Shown here one piece after another: positions 32,768 to 41,728 of a DNA stretch of 64,000 nt. A model generated the notes under the pieces. That model was given only the letters and a program-made list of their open reading frames with translations, was not told where the DNA came from and ran no database searches. Every line of letters begins with the position of its first letter. Position 1 is the first letter of the stretch. The stretch comes from Streptomyces uncialis (GTDB lineage: Bacteria > Actinomycetota > Actinomycetes > Streptomycetales > Streptomycetaceae), in contig NZ_CP109583.1 in the NCBI RefSeq assembly GCF_036250755.1, forward strand, positions 1,488,001-1,552,000, given 5' to 3'. The position numbers and the translations under genes are program-made.

Positions 32768-34774
32768 ATGATCGTCTCCGTTGATGTCGGCGCATCCACC
32801 ACCAAGTCGGCCGTGCTGGCCGAGGGCACCGCGGACGCGGTCACCGTCCGGTTGCAGGGCTTCCCCGAGTGGCCGACAGCCCTGATGCTGGGCCGGGACG
32901 GCACCCTGATCACCGGCACCGCCGCCGCCAACCTCCGGGACGCGGCCCCGTACAAGGGCCGGTACCTGTGGGGTCTGAAGCAGCAGATCAATCTGGCGGC
33001 CCGCACCGAGCCGCTGCACCGCGAGGTCCACTTCCCCTCGGGTGACACACAGCCACTGGTACGGGGCGTCGCGGCCGTCCTCACCCACACCCTGCGCGCC
33101 GTCACCGAGCAGTACGGCGCCCCCACCCGTCTCGTGCTGACCCACCCGGTCCTGTGGACCGACGCCGAACAGGTGGTGCTCACCGAGGCCGCCACCGCCG
33201 CCGGCCATCCGTCGGCCGGACTGGTCAGCGAGGCCGAGGCGGTCGGACTGCACGCCGTCCGGCGGCTGCCCGGCGACGGACCCTTCGCCGTGCTCGACTT
33301 CGGGGCCTCGACCTTCGACTTCGCCCTCCTCGACCGGCGCGGCGACGGCTCGCCTGAGGTCGTGTACGAGACCGGACGGCTCATCGGCGGGGACGACTTC
33401 GACACCCGGGTCCTCCAGCTCGTCCGGGATTCCGCCACCGCCGAAGAACGGCGCGTACTCGACGAACTCGCCGCGACAAGGCCTGAGTTGCTGCGCCAGG
33501 AGGCCGAGGAGGTCAAGCGCGCCCTGACCGTACGGGACGAGGCCGGGTTCGGTGTGTGGGACCTCGACATCGAGGTACAGCGGGCCGACTTCGCCGACGC
33601 GATCGACCCGCTGGTGACGACCTGCGTGGCGGCGGCCCGAGAGGCCCTGTCCGCGCTGGACGGGACCCGCCCGCGGGCGATCGTCCTCAGCGGCGGCGCG
33701 GCGCGCGTGCCGCAGGTCCGTGAACATGTGGCGGGTCTGGCCGCCTCGCTGGGCGCCGAGCTGATCGATCTGGTGGACGGCGTGGACGGCAGCCCGGTCG
33801 CCCTGGGCGCCACCCGGGCCCCCGCCCGCTCACGTACCGGGCGCGCGCCCCGTCCGGCCCGGCCCTTCACGGTCGATCCCGCCGTGCTGGAGCTCGGACA
33901 TCCCGACACCTCCGTCGTCGGGGTGCTCGGCGGGGTGCTCGCGCTGCGGCCCGAACGCGAGCTCCGCGGCTGGCAGCTCCCCGCGTACGGCGACGCCGCA
34001 CAGGGCGGGGCGCCGGACGGCCCCACTATGCCCGTGTCCCGGATCGCCGGCGACCCCGCCTCCACCCGGGTGGTGCTCGCCAGCCCGTCCCCCGCCTTCC
34101 TCGTGACCACGGTCGACGGGACGGGCGGCCTGGGCCGGAGCGTGGTGTTCGGCAGGCTGGCCACGGCACGGGGCGCCGCGGGGAGCACGGTGTCCGCGCT
34201 CGCCTGCCGCGGCCTGCTGATCGCCTGGGTCGAGACGGACGGAAGGGGCACGATCGTCGACACCCTGAGCTGGCACTGGCGGACCTTCCCCCTACCCGAG
34301 CTGGTGAACGAACTGTCGTTCACCGACAAGCCCTGGCTGATCGCCCGGCTGCCGGACCGGCTCCTGCTGTTCGACGTGCTCACCCTGCGGCGCCGGGCCG
34401 AACTGGACCTCCCCGACAGCGCCGCCCTCACCGTCGAACCCCGGCACGGCACCGTCTGCGTGGCGTACGAGGACGAGGTGGTCGCCTACCGGACGGGCAC
34501 GGGATGCTTCGAGGTCCGCTGGCGGCGCCCGCTCCGGTCGCACGGCGCCATCGCCTTCACCCACACCGGGGACGAGGCCGCCGTCGTCGTCTTCGACTCG
34601 ACGGCCCAGGTGTACCGGGCCCTGCACGCCGACACCGGTGACCAGCTCGGTCTGCGGGACGCCATCGGGCTGGACCGGCCGGAGGCGCTGCATCCGAGCC
34701 CGGACCGGGGCGTGGTCTACGCACGCGCCGGGGCGGGGCTGGACCGGCTGCGCCTGGGCACGGTGTCGGTATGA
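32768..34774 (+). CDS. Hsp70-like ATPase with C-terminal beta-propeller-like domain
   Basis: 668 residues. The actin/Hsp70 ATPase motifs are in place: phosphate 1 VSVDVGASTTKSAVL at the N terminus, phosphate 2 FAVLDFGASTFDFALL near residue 180 and the adenosine motif AIVLSGGAARVPQV near residue 305. The usual Hsp70 substrate-binding beta-sandwich and lid are missing. After a Pro/Arg linker near residue 360 the remaining 300 residues alternate short strands with repeats (STRVVLASPSPAFLVTT, GLLIAWVETD, DRLLLFDVLT, GTVCVAYEDEVVAY, AAVVVFDSTAQVYRAL) like a WD40/YVTN propeller. It therefore looks like a nucleotide switch joined to a protein-binding platform. It opens the six-gene island and overlaps the next gene by four bases. 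Confidence 0.85.
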   Translation: MIVSVDVGASTTKSAVLAEGTADAVTVRLQGFPEWPTALMLGRDGTLITGTAAANLRDAAPYKGRYLWGLKQQINLAARTEPLHREVHFPSGDTQPLVRGVAAVLTHTLRAVTEQYGAPTRLVLTHPVLWTDAEQVVLTEAATAAGHPSAGLVSEAEAVGLHAVRRLPGDGPFAVLDFGASTFDFALLDRRGDGSPEVVYETGRLIGGDDFDTRVLQLVRDSATAEERRVLDELAATRPELLRQEAEEVKRALTVRDEAGFGVWDLDIEVQRADFADAIDPLVTTCVAAAREALSALDGTRPRAIVLSGGAARVPQVREHVAGLAASLGAELIDLVDGVDGSPVALGATRAPARSRTGRAPRPARPFTVDPAVLELGHPDTSVVGVLGGVLALRPERELRGWQLPAYGDAAQGGAPDGPTMPVSRIAGDPASTRVVLASPSPAFLVTTVDGTGGLGRSVVFGRLATARGAAGSTVSALACRGLLIAWVETDGRGTIVDTLSWHWRTFPLPELVNELSFTDKPWLIARLPDRLLLFDVLTLRRRAELDLPDSAALTVEPRHGTVCVAYEDEVVAYRTGTGCFEVRWRRPLRSHGAIAFTHTGDEAAVVVFDSTAQVYRALHADTGDQLGLRDAIGLDRPEALHPSPDRGVVYARAGAGLDRLRLGTVSV

Positions 34775-36241
34775 GCGCCGCGCCCACGGTCCGCGCGGTG
34801 ATCGCCCGGCACTGCCGCGAACTCCTCGCCGACCCCCTGCTGCACGGCGACCCGACCCTGCGGGACATCGCCGCCCAGTGCCACCAGCCGCTGCGGGTGC
34901 TGCTCGTCGGCAATGTCTCCACCGGCAAGTCGACCCTGCTCAACGCGCTGATCGCCGGACCGCTGGCGGCCACCGCGTTCGAGGAGACCACCTCGTCCGT
35001 CCGTCACCTGGTACCACGGTCCGGAGCTGACCGACCCGGTGCTCCCCGATCCGGGGCACCGGTCCGTCACCACCGACTTCCCGCTCGCGGGCCGGGTGAT
35101 GCTCGGTGACAGCCCCGGCCTCAACACCCTTTCCGACAACCCCCGGGAGACCCTGCGGATGCTGGGCGGCTCCGACCTCACCGGAGCCGCTGCGGCCTTC
35201 GTCTGCGTGCTGGTCGGCGGGCGCGTGGACCAGTGGGCGGAAGGTCTGGAGGAGCTCGCCGCGTTCTCCGCGGGGCCGTTCGACCTGGTGGGCAACATCG
35301 TGGCGGTGATGGCCAAGGTGGACGAGGTGCCCGAGGCCGTCGAGGACATCGAGCGGCGGGTGCGCGGTGACACCACGACGACGTTCCGGTTCGCCGCCGT
35401 GAACCAGCTGATGGCCGCCGCCGCCCGCACCGGTGCCGTCGACGACCGGATCGTGGCCACCCTGGACCGGCTGCGGACGCTCCCCGTCCTGCACGGGCGC
35501 TCGGCACCCGCCTGGGACCGGCTGGCCGAGGAGGCGGGCACGTCCCTGCCGCCGGGGCATCTCAAAGCCCTGGAACAGGCCGTGGGCGCACCGGCCTGGC
35601 TGCCCGCGCTGGTCGCGGCCACGGCCGGTATGACGACCACCGGCGCCGTGGCGGAGCAGTTCGAGCGGATGTCACGGATACGGAGCCTGGAAGCGGTGCT
35701 TTCCGACCTGGCGGACGACAGCGACCTGTTCACCTCCACCGCCGCCGTACTGAGGCTGCGCCGACTCGCCGCACGGCTGAGGCCCGGCCCGGCAGCCCTG
35801 GTACGTGCCCGGCTGGCGGACCTCACCGCGACGATGCACACCTCGGGTCTGCACCGCCGCGCGGCGGCCCGGCTCGTACGCCACACCGACGTGGGCAGCG
35901 GCCTCACCGAGCACGAACGGGAAGCGGCACAGGCCCTGTTGCGATGGCCGGACGCGGAGGCGGACGGTGGCGCGTCCCCATCCCCGGCCTCGCCTCCCTC
36001 CCCGTCCCCGTCCCCGGCCTCGTCTCCGTCTCCGTCTCCGTCTCCGGACACGAGTGCCGCCGACGGGGACACCGCGGACCGGACGACCGCCGCCGAGGTG
36101 GACGCCGGCGCCGTCCTCGCGCGGTGGACGGCGTACGAGGCCGACCCCTTCCGGGACTCCCGCTCCCGGGAGGTCGCCGCCCTCATCATCGAGACCGCGC
36201 GCCATCGTCTCCGCACCACCACCCGCCAGGAGGAGTCATGA
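34771..36241 (+). pseudogene. Dynamin-like GTPase 1, frameshifted near 35000-35012
   Basis: Two adjoining frames make one dynamin-family GTPase of about 490 residues. The first, from ATG 34771 (ATGA overlap with the Hsp70-like gene), holds the P-loop GNVSTGKSTLLNAL and the switch-I Thr pair. The second resumes at about 35011 (YHGPELTDPVLPDPGHRS) and holds G3 MLGDSPGLNT and the G4-like VMAKVDE, then a helical stalk and a Ser/Pro tail. Going from one to the other needs a one-base insertion or two-base deletion in this genome. It may be a true inactivating mutation or a consensus error; the downstream codons keep normal GC3 bias, suggesting that any break is recent. Without repair, the P-loop and the DxxG motif are not in one protein. 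Confidence 0.8.
35976..36050. repeat. TCCCCG/TCTCCG hexanucleotide tract encoding Ser-Pro repeats
   Basis: Imperfect six-base repeats near the end of dynamin-like gene 1 encode a flexible SPSPAS linker. Length changes stay in frame. Confidence 0.75.
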
Positions 36242-36894
36242 GGGCCGGCCACGGGATCGCCGTCCTGCTGCGGCTGACCGCGCACGCGCAGCTGCGGCTC
36301 GCGGATGTGCTGGACCACCGGCCACGGCACCGACCGGCCCACGTGGACGGGCCGCGGAACACCGCCCGGACGGCCCGTACCGCACCCAGCGCCCCAGCCG
36401 TCCCGGCCACACCAACTGCACCAACTGGAAAAGCCGTTCCGTCCGCCCCCAGCGCCACGCCCGTTCCCACCGCCCCCGACACCACGGCCACACCGGTCGG
36501 CCCACCGACCACCCCGACCACCCCGGCCACCCCGACGCCCCCCACCGCCCCGGCCGAGGCCCCCCGCCCCGCGCCCACCGCGCCCACCGCGCCCACGCCC
36601 GACAACACCGGGGTCGCGAAGGCCGTGCTCGCGGTGGCGGACCGGCTCGCCAACCAGGAGCTCGTCCGCAGGCTGCACAAGGCCGTCGCCCGTATCGACG
36701 GCATCGGGGTCATCTCGCCCGCACCGGGCGATGCCTTCGACCCGCTGGCCCACCGGTGGACGGACACCAGGAAGGCAGCGCGGCGGGACGATCACGAACG
36801 CGTCGCGGAACTGCTCGCCCCAGGCTTCTCCGGCCCCACCGGGACGGTCATCCGGCCCGCGCAGGTCGCCGTGTACGACAACGAAGGAGAATGA
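36238..36894 (+). CDS. GrpE-like nucleotide exchange factor with Pro/Thr-rich linker
   Basis: 218 residues; ATG 36238 overlaps the previous stop (ATGA) and has AGGAGG four bases upstream. The N terminus (AVLLRLTAHAQLRLADVLD) is helical, followed by about 90 residues rich in Thr, Pro and Ala. The C-terminal 90 residues match the GrpE pattern: a helical VLAVADRLANQELVRRLHKA, then GDAFDPLAHRW, where GrpE has FDPxxHE, and the beta-wing ending TGTVIRPAQVAVYDNEGE, like GrpE's vlRPAxVxV. GrpE releases ADP from Hsp70; here the natural partner is the Hsp70-like protein of the same operon rather than housekeeping DnaK. The linker and the missing long N-terminal coiled coil are unusual. Confidence 0.78.
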   Translation: MRAGHGIAVLLRLTAHAQLRLADVLDHRPRHRPAHVDGPRNTARTARTAPSAPAVPATPTAPTGKAVPSAPSATPVPTAPDTTATPVGPPTTPTTPATPTPPTAPAEAPRPAPTAPTAPTPDNTGVAKAVLAVADRLANQELVRRLHKAVARIDGIGVISPAPGDAFDPLAHRWTDTRKAARRDDHERVAELLAPGFSGPTGTVIRPAQVAVYDNEGE

Positions 36895-36895
36895 C

Positions 36896-38932
36896 ATGTC
36901 GTCACCGTCCGACAGGCCCGACGCACCCGGCGGGACCCATGGGACCGACGCACCCGACGCGACCGGCGAGCGGCCCGGTTCCGACGAGCGGGCCACCAGG
37001 ATCGTCCGGTCCCTCGTGGACATGGCCCGGACGCACAAGACCGGTGAGAGCGTATGGGGCCCGCTGGAGAACCTCGCCGACCGCTGGCAGGAACCGTTCG
37101 CCCGCGCCGCCGTGGTCGGTGAGGTCTCCGTGGGCAAGTCCACCCTCGTCAACGCCCTTGTCGGACAGGAGGTACTGCCCGCGGCGACCGAGGCGTTGTC
37201 CGCCGTCACCGTCGAACTGCGGCACGGTCCGCACACCCGGGCCACCGTGGGACTGCACGACGGCACCGATGCCGTGACCCGTGAGCTGGCGGACAAGGAG
37301 GAGTTCCTTGTCTATCTCACCACCCGGGGTGAGAAGCAGGTGGCCGTCCGGCACGGCCGGAACGCCCAGGTGCTGTGGGCCGTGGTCGCGCTGCCCTCCC
37401 CGCTGCTGGAGGAGGGCCTGCGGCTGACGGACACCCCGGGTGTCGGCGGGCTGGACCCCGCGCACCGCAGGCAGACCCTGGCGGCGCTCAGCAACACCGA
37501 CGCCGTGCTGTTCGTGATCCGCCCCGGCCAGCCGATCAGCGCCTCCGAACTGCGCTTCCTCGCCGAGTCCGTCCACCGGGTCAGCTCGTACGTCATCGTC
37601 CAGACGCACCGCGACCAGACCAGTGACGCCCAGGTCCGCCTCGACAAGAACCTCGCGGTGCTGCGGGACCCGGACACCTGGCGCAAGCTGCTGGGCGACG
37701 GAACCGACGCCGAGGGCACCGCGGCGCGGTTCGCCCGGGTACCGGGCGTGTGCGTCGCGGCGCGGCACGCACTCGACGCGCTGGACGCCGAACCGGGCCA
37801 GGACCGGGACCGTGACATGCGTTTCAGCGGTATCCCCGAACTCGCCCGGCTGCTGCGCGAGGAGGTCGTCGACCAGGCCGGCGAACTCCACCGGCGGGAT
37901 CTGCTCCGGCTGACGGAGTCCACGGCGGAGGCCGTGCGGGCCCGGCTCGTGGAGCGCAAGGCGCTGCTGAGTCCTGGTGAGGCCGCCGAACGGGCCATCC
38001 GGGAGCGCGAGGAGAACGTGCTCCGCTGGGTGGGGAAGGGCGGCGACACCTGGAAGCCCGATCTGGAGGCCGCCACCACCTTCGTCCAGGACGAGGTCCG
38101 GGAGCTCGCGCGGGAGCGGGTGAAACTGCTGGAGAGCACCTACCTGGCGCATTTCGAGTCGATGAAGACCAAGAAGCTCCAGGAGGCCGCCGCCCGGCTG
38201 GTGATCGAACCACCCACGGTGCTCGCGGAGATGCGGCTGCTCATCGCCACGCGGCTGGACGACGCCGTGGTGAAGATCACTGCCAGGAACCCGCAGGACG
38301 CGGTGTCCGCCCACCTCGAACGGCTCGCCCTCACCGACGGGCTGGACGCACATCTGCCCACGCCCTTCAAGCAGTCGGACACGATGCTGGACGACGAGTA
38401 TCTGACCGGTGTCGCCATGACGGGCATCCCCCTGCTCGCCCGGCAGTTCGCCGACGCCCGGCGCAAGGCCAATGAGGAGGAGCGGGGCCCGGTCCGGCGG
38501 ACCGACCACGGCTCGGTGATGCGGACCACGATCGATGCCCTGTCCGCCGTGGCCAAGAACCCCGCGGTGACGGCGATCGTGGTGGCGGCCAGTCTCTTCG
38601 CCGGGCTCGTCGCCTGGCGCCAGGGCAAGGTCAGGACGCTGGCCGCGGTCAAGGAGGTCTACAGCAAGGTGACCGGGTTGATCACCAAGGATGCCGTGGA
38701 GCATTCCGTGGCACAGGCCGCACGCGAGCGCGACGCCATCATCGAGGTGATCGAGGCCCGGCTGAGGGAAGAGCGGGAGCAGATCGACCGTGACCGGGAC
38801 GACCTCGCCCGGTCGACCGATCTGACCGCCCTGGAACGCGCCGCGCTGCTGAACGAGATCGATCTCGCGCTGCGGGAGGTCGACTCACTGGTCGCCGAGC
38901 TCGCCGGGATCAGGACCGGCTGGGGACTGTGA
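36896..38932 (+). CDS. Dynamin-like GTPase 2, membrane-associated
   Basis: 678 residues from ATG 36896, one base after the previous stop and with GAAGGAGA five bases upstream. GTPase motifs: P-loop GEVSVGKSTLVNAL near residue 80, G3 LTDTPGVGG near 180, and G4 VQTHRDQ near 240. A long helical stalk follows, with coiled-coil stretches rich in Arg and Glu (REREENVLRWV, LREEREQIDRDRDDLA). A hydrophobic segment near residue 560 (VTAIVVAASLFAGLVAW) could insert in the membrane, as the paddle does in bacterial dynamins. It is intact, unlike its neighbour; dynamin pairs often act as hetero-oligomers. It probably remodels or guards the membrane on command of the chaperone part of the island. Confidence 0.85.
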   Translation: MSSPSDRPDAPGGTHGTDAPDATGERPGSDERATRIVRSLVDMARTHKTGESVWGPLENLADRWQEPFARAAVVGEVSVGKSTLVNALVGQEVLPAATEALSAVTVELRHGPHTRATVGLHDGTDAVTRELADKEEFLVYLTTRGEKQVAVRHGRNAQVLWAVVALPSPLLEEGLRLTDTPGVGGLDPAHRRQTLAALSNTDAVLFVIRPGQPISASELRFLAESVHRVSSYVIVQTHRDQTSDAQVRLDKNLAVLRDPDTWRKLLGDGTDAEGTAARFARVPGVCVAARHALDALDAEPGQDRDRDMRFSGIPELARLLREEVVDQAGELHRRDLLRLTESTAEAVRARLVERKALLSPGEAAERAIREREENVLRWVGKGGDTWKPDLEAATTFVQDEVRELARERVKLLESTYLAHFESMKTKKLQEAAARLVIEPPTVLAEMRLLIATRLDDAVVKITARNPQDAVSAHLERLALTDGLDAHLPTPFKQSDTMLDDEYLTGVAMTGIPLLARQFADARRKANEEERGPVRRTDHGSVMRTTIDALSAVAKNPAVTAIVVAASLFAGLVAWRQGKVRTLAAVKEVYSKVTGLITKDAVEHSVAQAARERDAIIEVIEARLREEREQIDRDRDDLARSTDLTALERAALLNEIDLALREVDSLVAELAGIRTGWGL

Positions 38933-39540
38933 ACCGGTCACGGCGCACACCGCGGGCGGCGGACGAGCGCACGGAACGGAGGACGCCGCCCCGGGACACC
39001 GCGGCGGTCTCCCAGATACTGCTCAGCGAGTACGAGGCGCTCAAGGGCGAACAGAGCGCCCGGATCGCCGCGCGGGACAACCTGATGTACGCGACGCTCG
39101 CCGCCCTCGCCGCGACCACGACGGCCATCGTGAGCACGGCCGGACGCACGGAACTGGTCCTGCTGCTGCCGCCGGTGTGCATCGTCCTCGGCTGGACGTA
39201 CCTGGTCAACGACGAGAAGATCTCCGCCATCGGCCGCTATCTGCGTACCGATCTGCGGCCCGCACTGGCCGCCGCGGCCGGTGCCGACAGCGCCGAGGTG
39301 CTGCGCTGGGAGACCGCCCATCGCGAGGAGCACCGCAGGAACGCGGGCAAGCACCTCCAACTCGCCGTCGATCTGCTCATGTTCGTCGTCCCGGCGCTGA
39401 TCGCCGTGACCGTCCACTGGGTCACGGGGCCCGCGCACACCGCCCTGCTCGTCGCCTCGGCCGCCGAACTCGCGGCCGTGGCGGTCCTCGCCGTACGCAT
39501 CACGCTCGCGGCGGATCTCTCATCGGAAGGAACCACGTGA
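38929..39540 (+). CDS. Four-helix membrane protein of the island, putative membrane effector
   Basis: 203 residues; GTG start inside the end of the previous gene (GTGA). A soluble N-terminal helix with SQILLSEYEALKGEQSARI precedes two hydrophobic helices (LMYATLAALAATTTAIVST and LVLLLPPVCIVLGWTYLV), a cytoplasmic helical stretch, and a second pair (LLMFVVPALIAVTVHWV and ALLVASAAELAAVAVLAV). I know no enzymatic motif in it. A charged helix leading into paired membrane helices recalls the small membrane effectors of bacterial conflict systems (for example SLATT proteins) in layout only; I could not show homology. The next gene starts in a TGATG overlap. Confidence 0.75.
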   Translation: MNRSRRTPRAADERTERRTPPRDTAAVSQILLSEYEALKGEQSARIAARDNLMYATLAALAATTTAIVSTAGRTELVLLLPPVCIVLGWTYLVNDEKISAIGRYLRTDLRPALAAAAGADSAEVLRWETAHREEHRRNAGKHLQLAVDLLMFVVPALIAVTVHWVTGPAHTALLVASAAELAAVAVLAVRITLAADLSSEGTT

Positions 39541-40727
39541 TGAACCTGCCACGTGTCGGATTGATCGTGCCGCTGCGGGAGGAGTTCAACTACGTCGCGT
39601 CGGTCCTCGACATCCTGGGCGACACGGAGGAGAACGGCCGGGTGTACCACCGGTTCGTGATCCCCGGTACCCAGGAAACCGGGATACTGACCGTCATCCA
39701 CGACATGGGGCTGGCGAACGGGGCGCTCGCGGCCCATGACCTCGTCAGCACGTTCCACGTCCCGCTGATCGCGGTCATCGGTACCGCGGCCGCCCTGGAC
39801 AAGGACATCCGGCTCGGCGATGTCGTCATCGCCTCGGAGATCATCGACTACCTCCAGGCGGCGAAGGCGACGGAGGACGCGGACGATCCGTCCCGTATCC
39901 GGATCTCGATCGCGGGCACCCACTGGAAGCCCTCGGCTCCCCTGCTGAGCTACGTCCGGAACTTCCCCATCAGACAGGCCACCCGCCGCAAGGCCGAGGA
40001 GTGGTCCGAGGCCGCGCACGACCGGTGCCGGATCGAGCCCGGCACCCGGCCCGCCAAGGCCCCCGTCTACCACGTGGGCCATATCGCCAGCGGCGATGTC
40101 GTCGTGGGGTCGGAGGCGTTCATCTCGCTCCTGAAGAACCACGACCGCAAATGCGCCGCCGTGGAGATGGAGGCCGGCGGGGCGGCGCTGAGCGTGTACC
40201 AGAACAACAAGGTGGAGCTGATGGTGGTCCGCGGCGTCTCGGACCGTGCCGAGAAGAGCAAGACGGCGACCGACCAGACCCTCGACACCGACGGCGCCCC
40301 CAACGCGTGGCGCGGCTACGCGGTCCGGAACGCGACCACCCTGCTCATGACACTGCTCGCCGGTCCCGGGTTCCCCTGGCGTGGGTCACCGCACCTCCCG
40401 GTGCCGTACGAGCCGCACACCCCGGCGTCGACCGGGTCGACCGGCACAGCCGGGTCTTCCAGCGGTGCGTCCTTCGGCACCGTCGCGATGGCGCTGCCCG
40501 CGGGGGCGGCAGCGGCGCTCACCGCGGCGGCGGTCATCCGGCACCACCATCGTGACGGAACCCCCGAACAGACCGACGCGGGGCACGCGTCGCAGTCCCC
40601 CGGCGGCACGGATACGAACACGGACGAGCGGCATGACGGGTCCGGTCAGCCCGCCGTGGACCACCAGCCGCAGTTCACCGACCACCACGGGCCGGTCACG
40701 GAGCACCACGACCCCGGCCTGTTCTAA
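39540..40727 (+). CDS. Membrane-anchored nucleoside phosphorylase (PNP/MTAN family, conflict type)
   Basis: 395 residues from ATG 39540 (AAGGA eight bases upstream; GTG one codon earlier also possible). The phosphorylase/nucleosidase core occupies about residues 1-280: VIGTAAALDKDIRLGDVVIA, the active-site Glu in CAAVEMEAGGAA and the catalytic Asp in VVRGVSDRAEKSK followed by WRGYAV. The VRGxSD...WxGYA arrangement resembles PNP domains fused to NLR-type and other conflict proteins more than metabolic enzymes. Unlike metabolic enzymes it has a C-terminal Ser/Gly linker, one hydrophobic helix (FGTVAMALPAGAAAALTAAAV) and a His/Asp-rich tail (IRHHHRDG, DHHGPVTEHHD). It should cleave a nucleoside or nucleotide-derived base at the membrane. 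Last gene of the island. Confidence 0.85.
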   Translation: MNLPRVGLIVPLREEFNYVASVLDILGDTEENGRVYHRFVIPGTQETGILTVIHDMGLANGALAAHDLVSTFHVPLIAVIGTAAALDKDIRLGDVVIASEIIDYLQAAKATEDADDPSRIRISIAGTHWKPSAPLLSYVRNFPIRQATRRKAEEWSEAAHDRCRIEPGTRPAKAPVYHVGHIASGDVVVGSEAFISLLKNHDRKCAAVEMEAGGAALSVYQNNKVELMVVRGVSDRAEKSKTATDQTLDTDGAPNAWRGYAVRNATTLLMTLLAGPGFPWRGSPHLPVPYEPHTPASTGSTGTAGSSSGASFGTVAMALPAGAAAALTAAAVIRHHHRDGTPEQTDAGHASQSPGGTDTNTDERHDGSGQPAVDHQPQFTDHHGPVTEHHDPGLF

Positions 40728-40737
40728 GGGGACCGCC

Positions 40738-40770
40738 GGGCCGGGTGCTGGGCCGCGCCGCACCCGGCCC
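40738..40770 (+). terminator. Terminator of the Hsp70-dynamin-phosphorylase island
   Basis: Perfect 11-bp stem with an 11-base loop, 11 bases after the phosphorylase stop codon. It marks the right end of the transcription unit. Confidence 0.75.
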
Positions 40771-41020
40771 AGCGCCAACCGAGCCCCGGCACCCGGCCCG
40801 GTACGGCCTGGCGCGCAGCCTTGCGCGACCTGGCAGGTGATCCGGCGGGACCTGGGCGGGCAGTCCGGCGGGACCTGACGCGCGGTCCGTGTGCGCGCCG
40901 CGGTGGCCGCGGTGACGGCGCGGCGTAAATGAGGCGCGGTGCCGTGCGGTGTCTGACAGGCTGGCGCGTCCGCAGATCCGGCCCGCGAGGTCCGGCAGCC
41001 CGTCACAGGAGTGTCCCCTC

Positions 41021-41644
41021 ATGGTGATCCCGCCGCGTCTGGCCCCGTTGCTGGAGCAGTTCGACTTCGCCCGGGAACGGCTCACCGCCCGGATGACCGG
41101 TCCCGTCATGGACAGCGGTGACGGGACGGACACCGAGGTCGGACCCATGACCGACGAGGAGTTCCGCTGGGAGCCCGTCCCGGACTGCTGGTCGCTGCGG
41201 CGGCGCGCGGACGGCCCCGGGCCGCGCGCGACCCTGCTGACGGGCACCGGCGAGTGGGGGCGCGACGCGGCGGCCTACCCGCACCCCTGGCCGCCGCCGT
41301 TCACCACCATCGCGTGGCGTCTGAGCCACCTCAGCGAGATGCTGGCCCTGCGCGCGGATCACACGACCGGCAGCCGGACGCTGACCCGGGACGTCCATCC
41401 GGTGAGCGGGAACGTCACGGAGGCGGTCGCGGCGTTCGACACCGGGGCGGAGGCGTGGCGGAACGCGCTGCTGAGCGCCGACGACACCACGCTCTCCGCC
41501 GTGGGCCACTGCACGTACCCGCACGGCAGCGACGCCGAGGAACCGTTCATCGACATCGTGTGGTGGGTCAACCAGGAGGTGCTGCACCACGGAGCCGAGA
41601 TCGCCCTGATCCGCGACCTCTACCGCTACCGCGCACGGCAGTGA
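41021..41644 (+). CDS. DinB-like (DUF664-type) metal-binding four-helix protein
   Basis: 207 residues; ATG 41021 with AGGAG nine bases upstream. DinB/YfiT-type four-helix bundle: LAPLLEQFDFARERLTARM, FTTIAWRLSHLSEML with the first His, and WWVNQEVLHHGAEIALIRDL with the terminal His pair; three His of this kind bind a metal in the family. WEPVPDCWSLRRR is the usual region between helices 1 and 2. Some relatives are thiol-dependent S-transferases (bacillithiol or mycothiol); in Actinobacteria mycothiol would be the thiol. It stands alone, with 294 bases of GC-rich, gene-free sequence behind the island terminator. Confidence 0.85.
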   Translation: MVIPPRLAPLLEQFDFARERLTARMTGPVMDSGDGTDTEVGPMTDEEFRWEPVPDCWSLRRRADGPGPRATLLTGTGEWGRDAAAYPHPWPPPFTTIAWRLSHLSEMLALRADHTTGSRTLTRDVHPVSGNVTEAVAAFDTGAEAWRNALLSADDTTLSAVGHCTYPHGSDAEEPFIDIVWWVNQEVLHHGAEIALIRDLYRYRARQ

Positions 41645-41728
41645 CCCGGCAGGGCCCCGTACACGCTCGTGCGGAGCGCGCTCGCTCCCCAGCTCTACGT
41701 ACACGCTCGTGCGGGCCCCTGCGGCCCC

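Noticed and set aside
34985..35040. Programmed ribosomal frameshift in dynamin-like gene 1
   Set aside because: No slippery heptamer or rare-codon pause pattern with a downstream structure is evident at the junction; mutation or sequence error is simpler.
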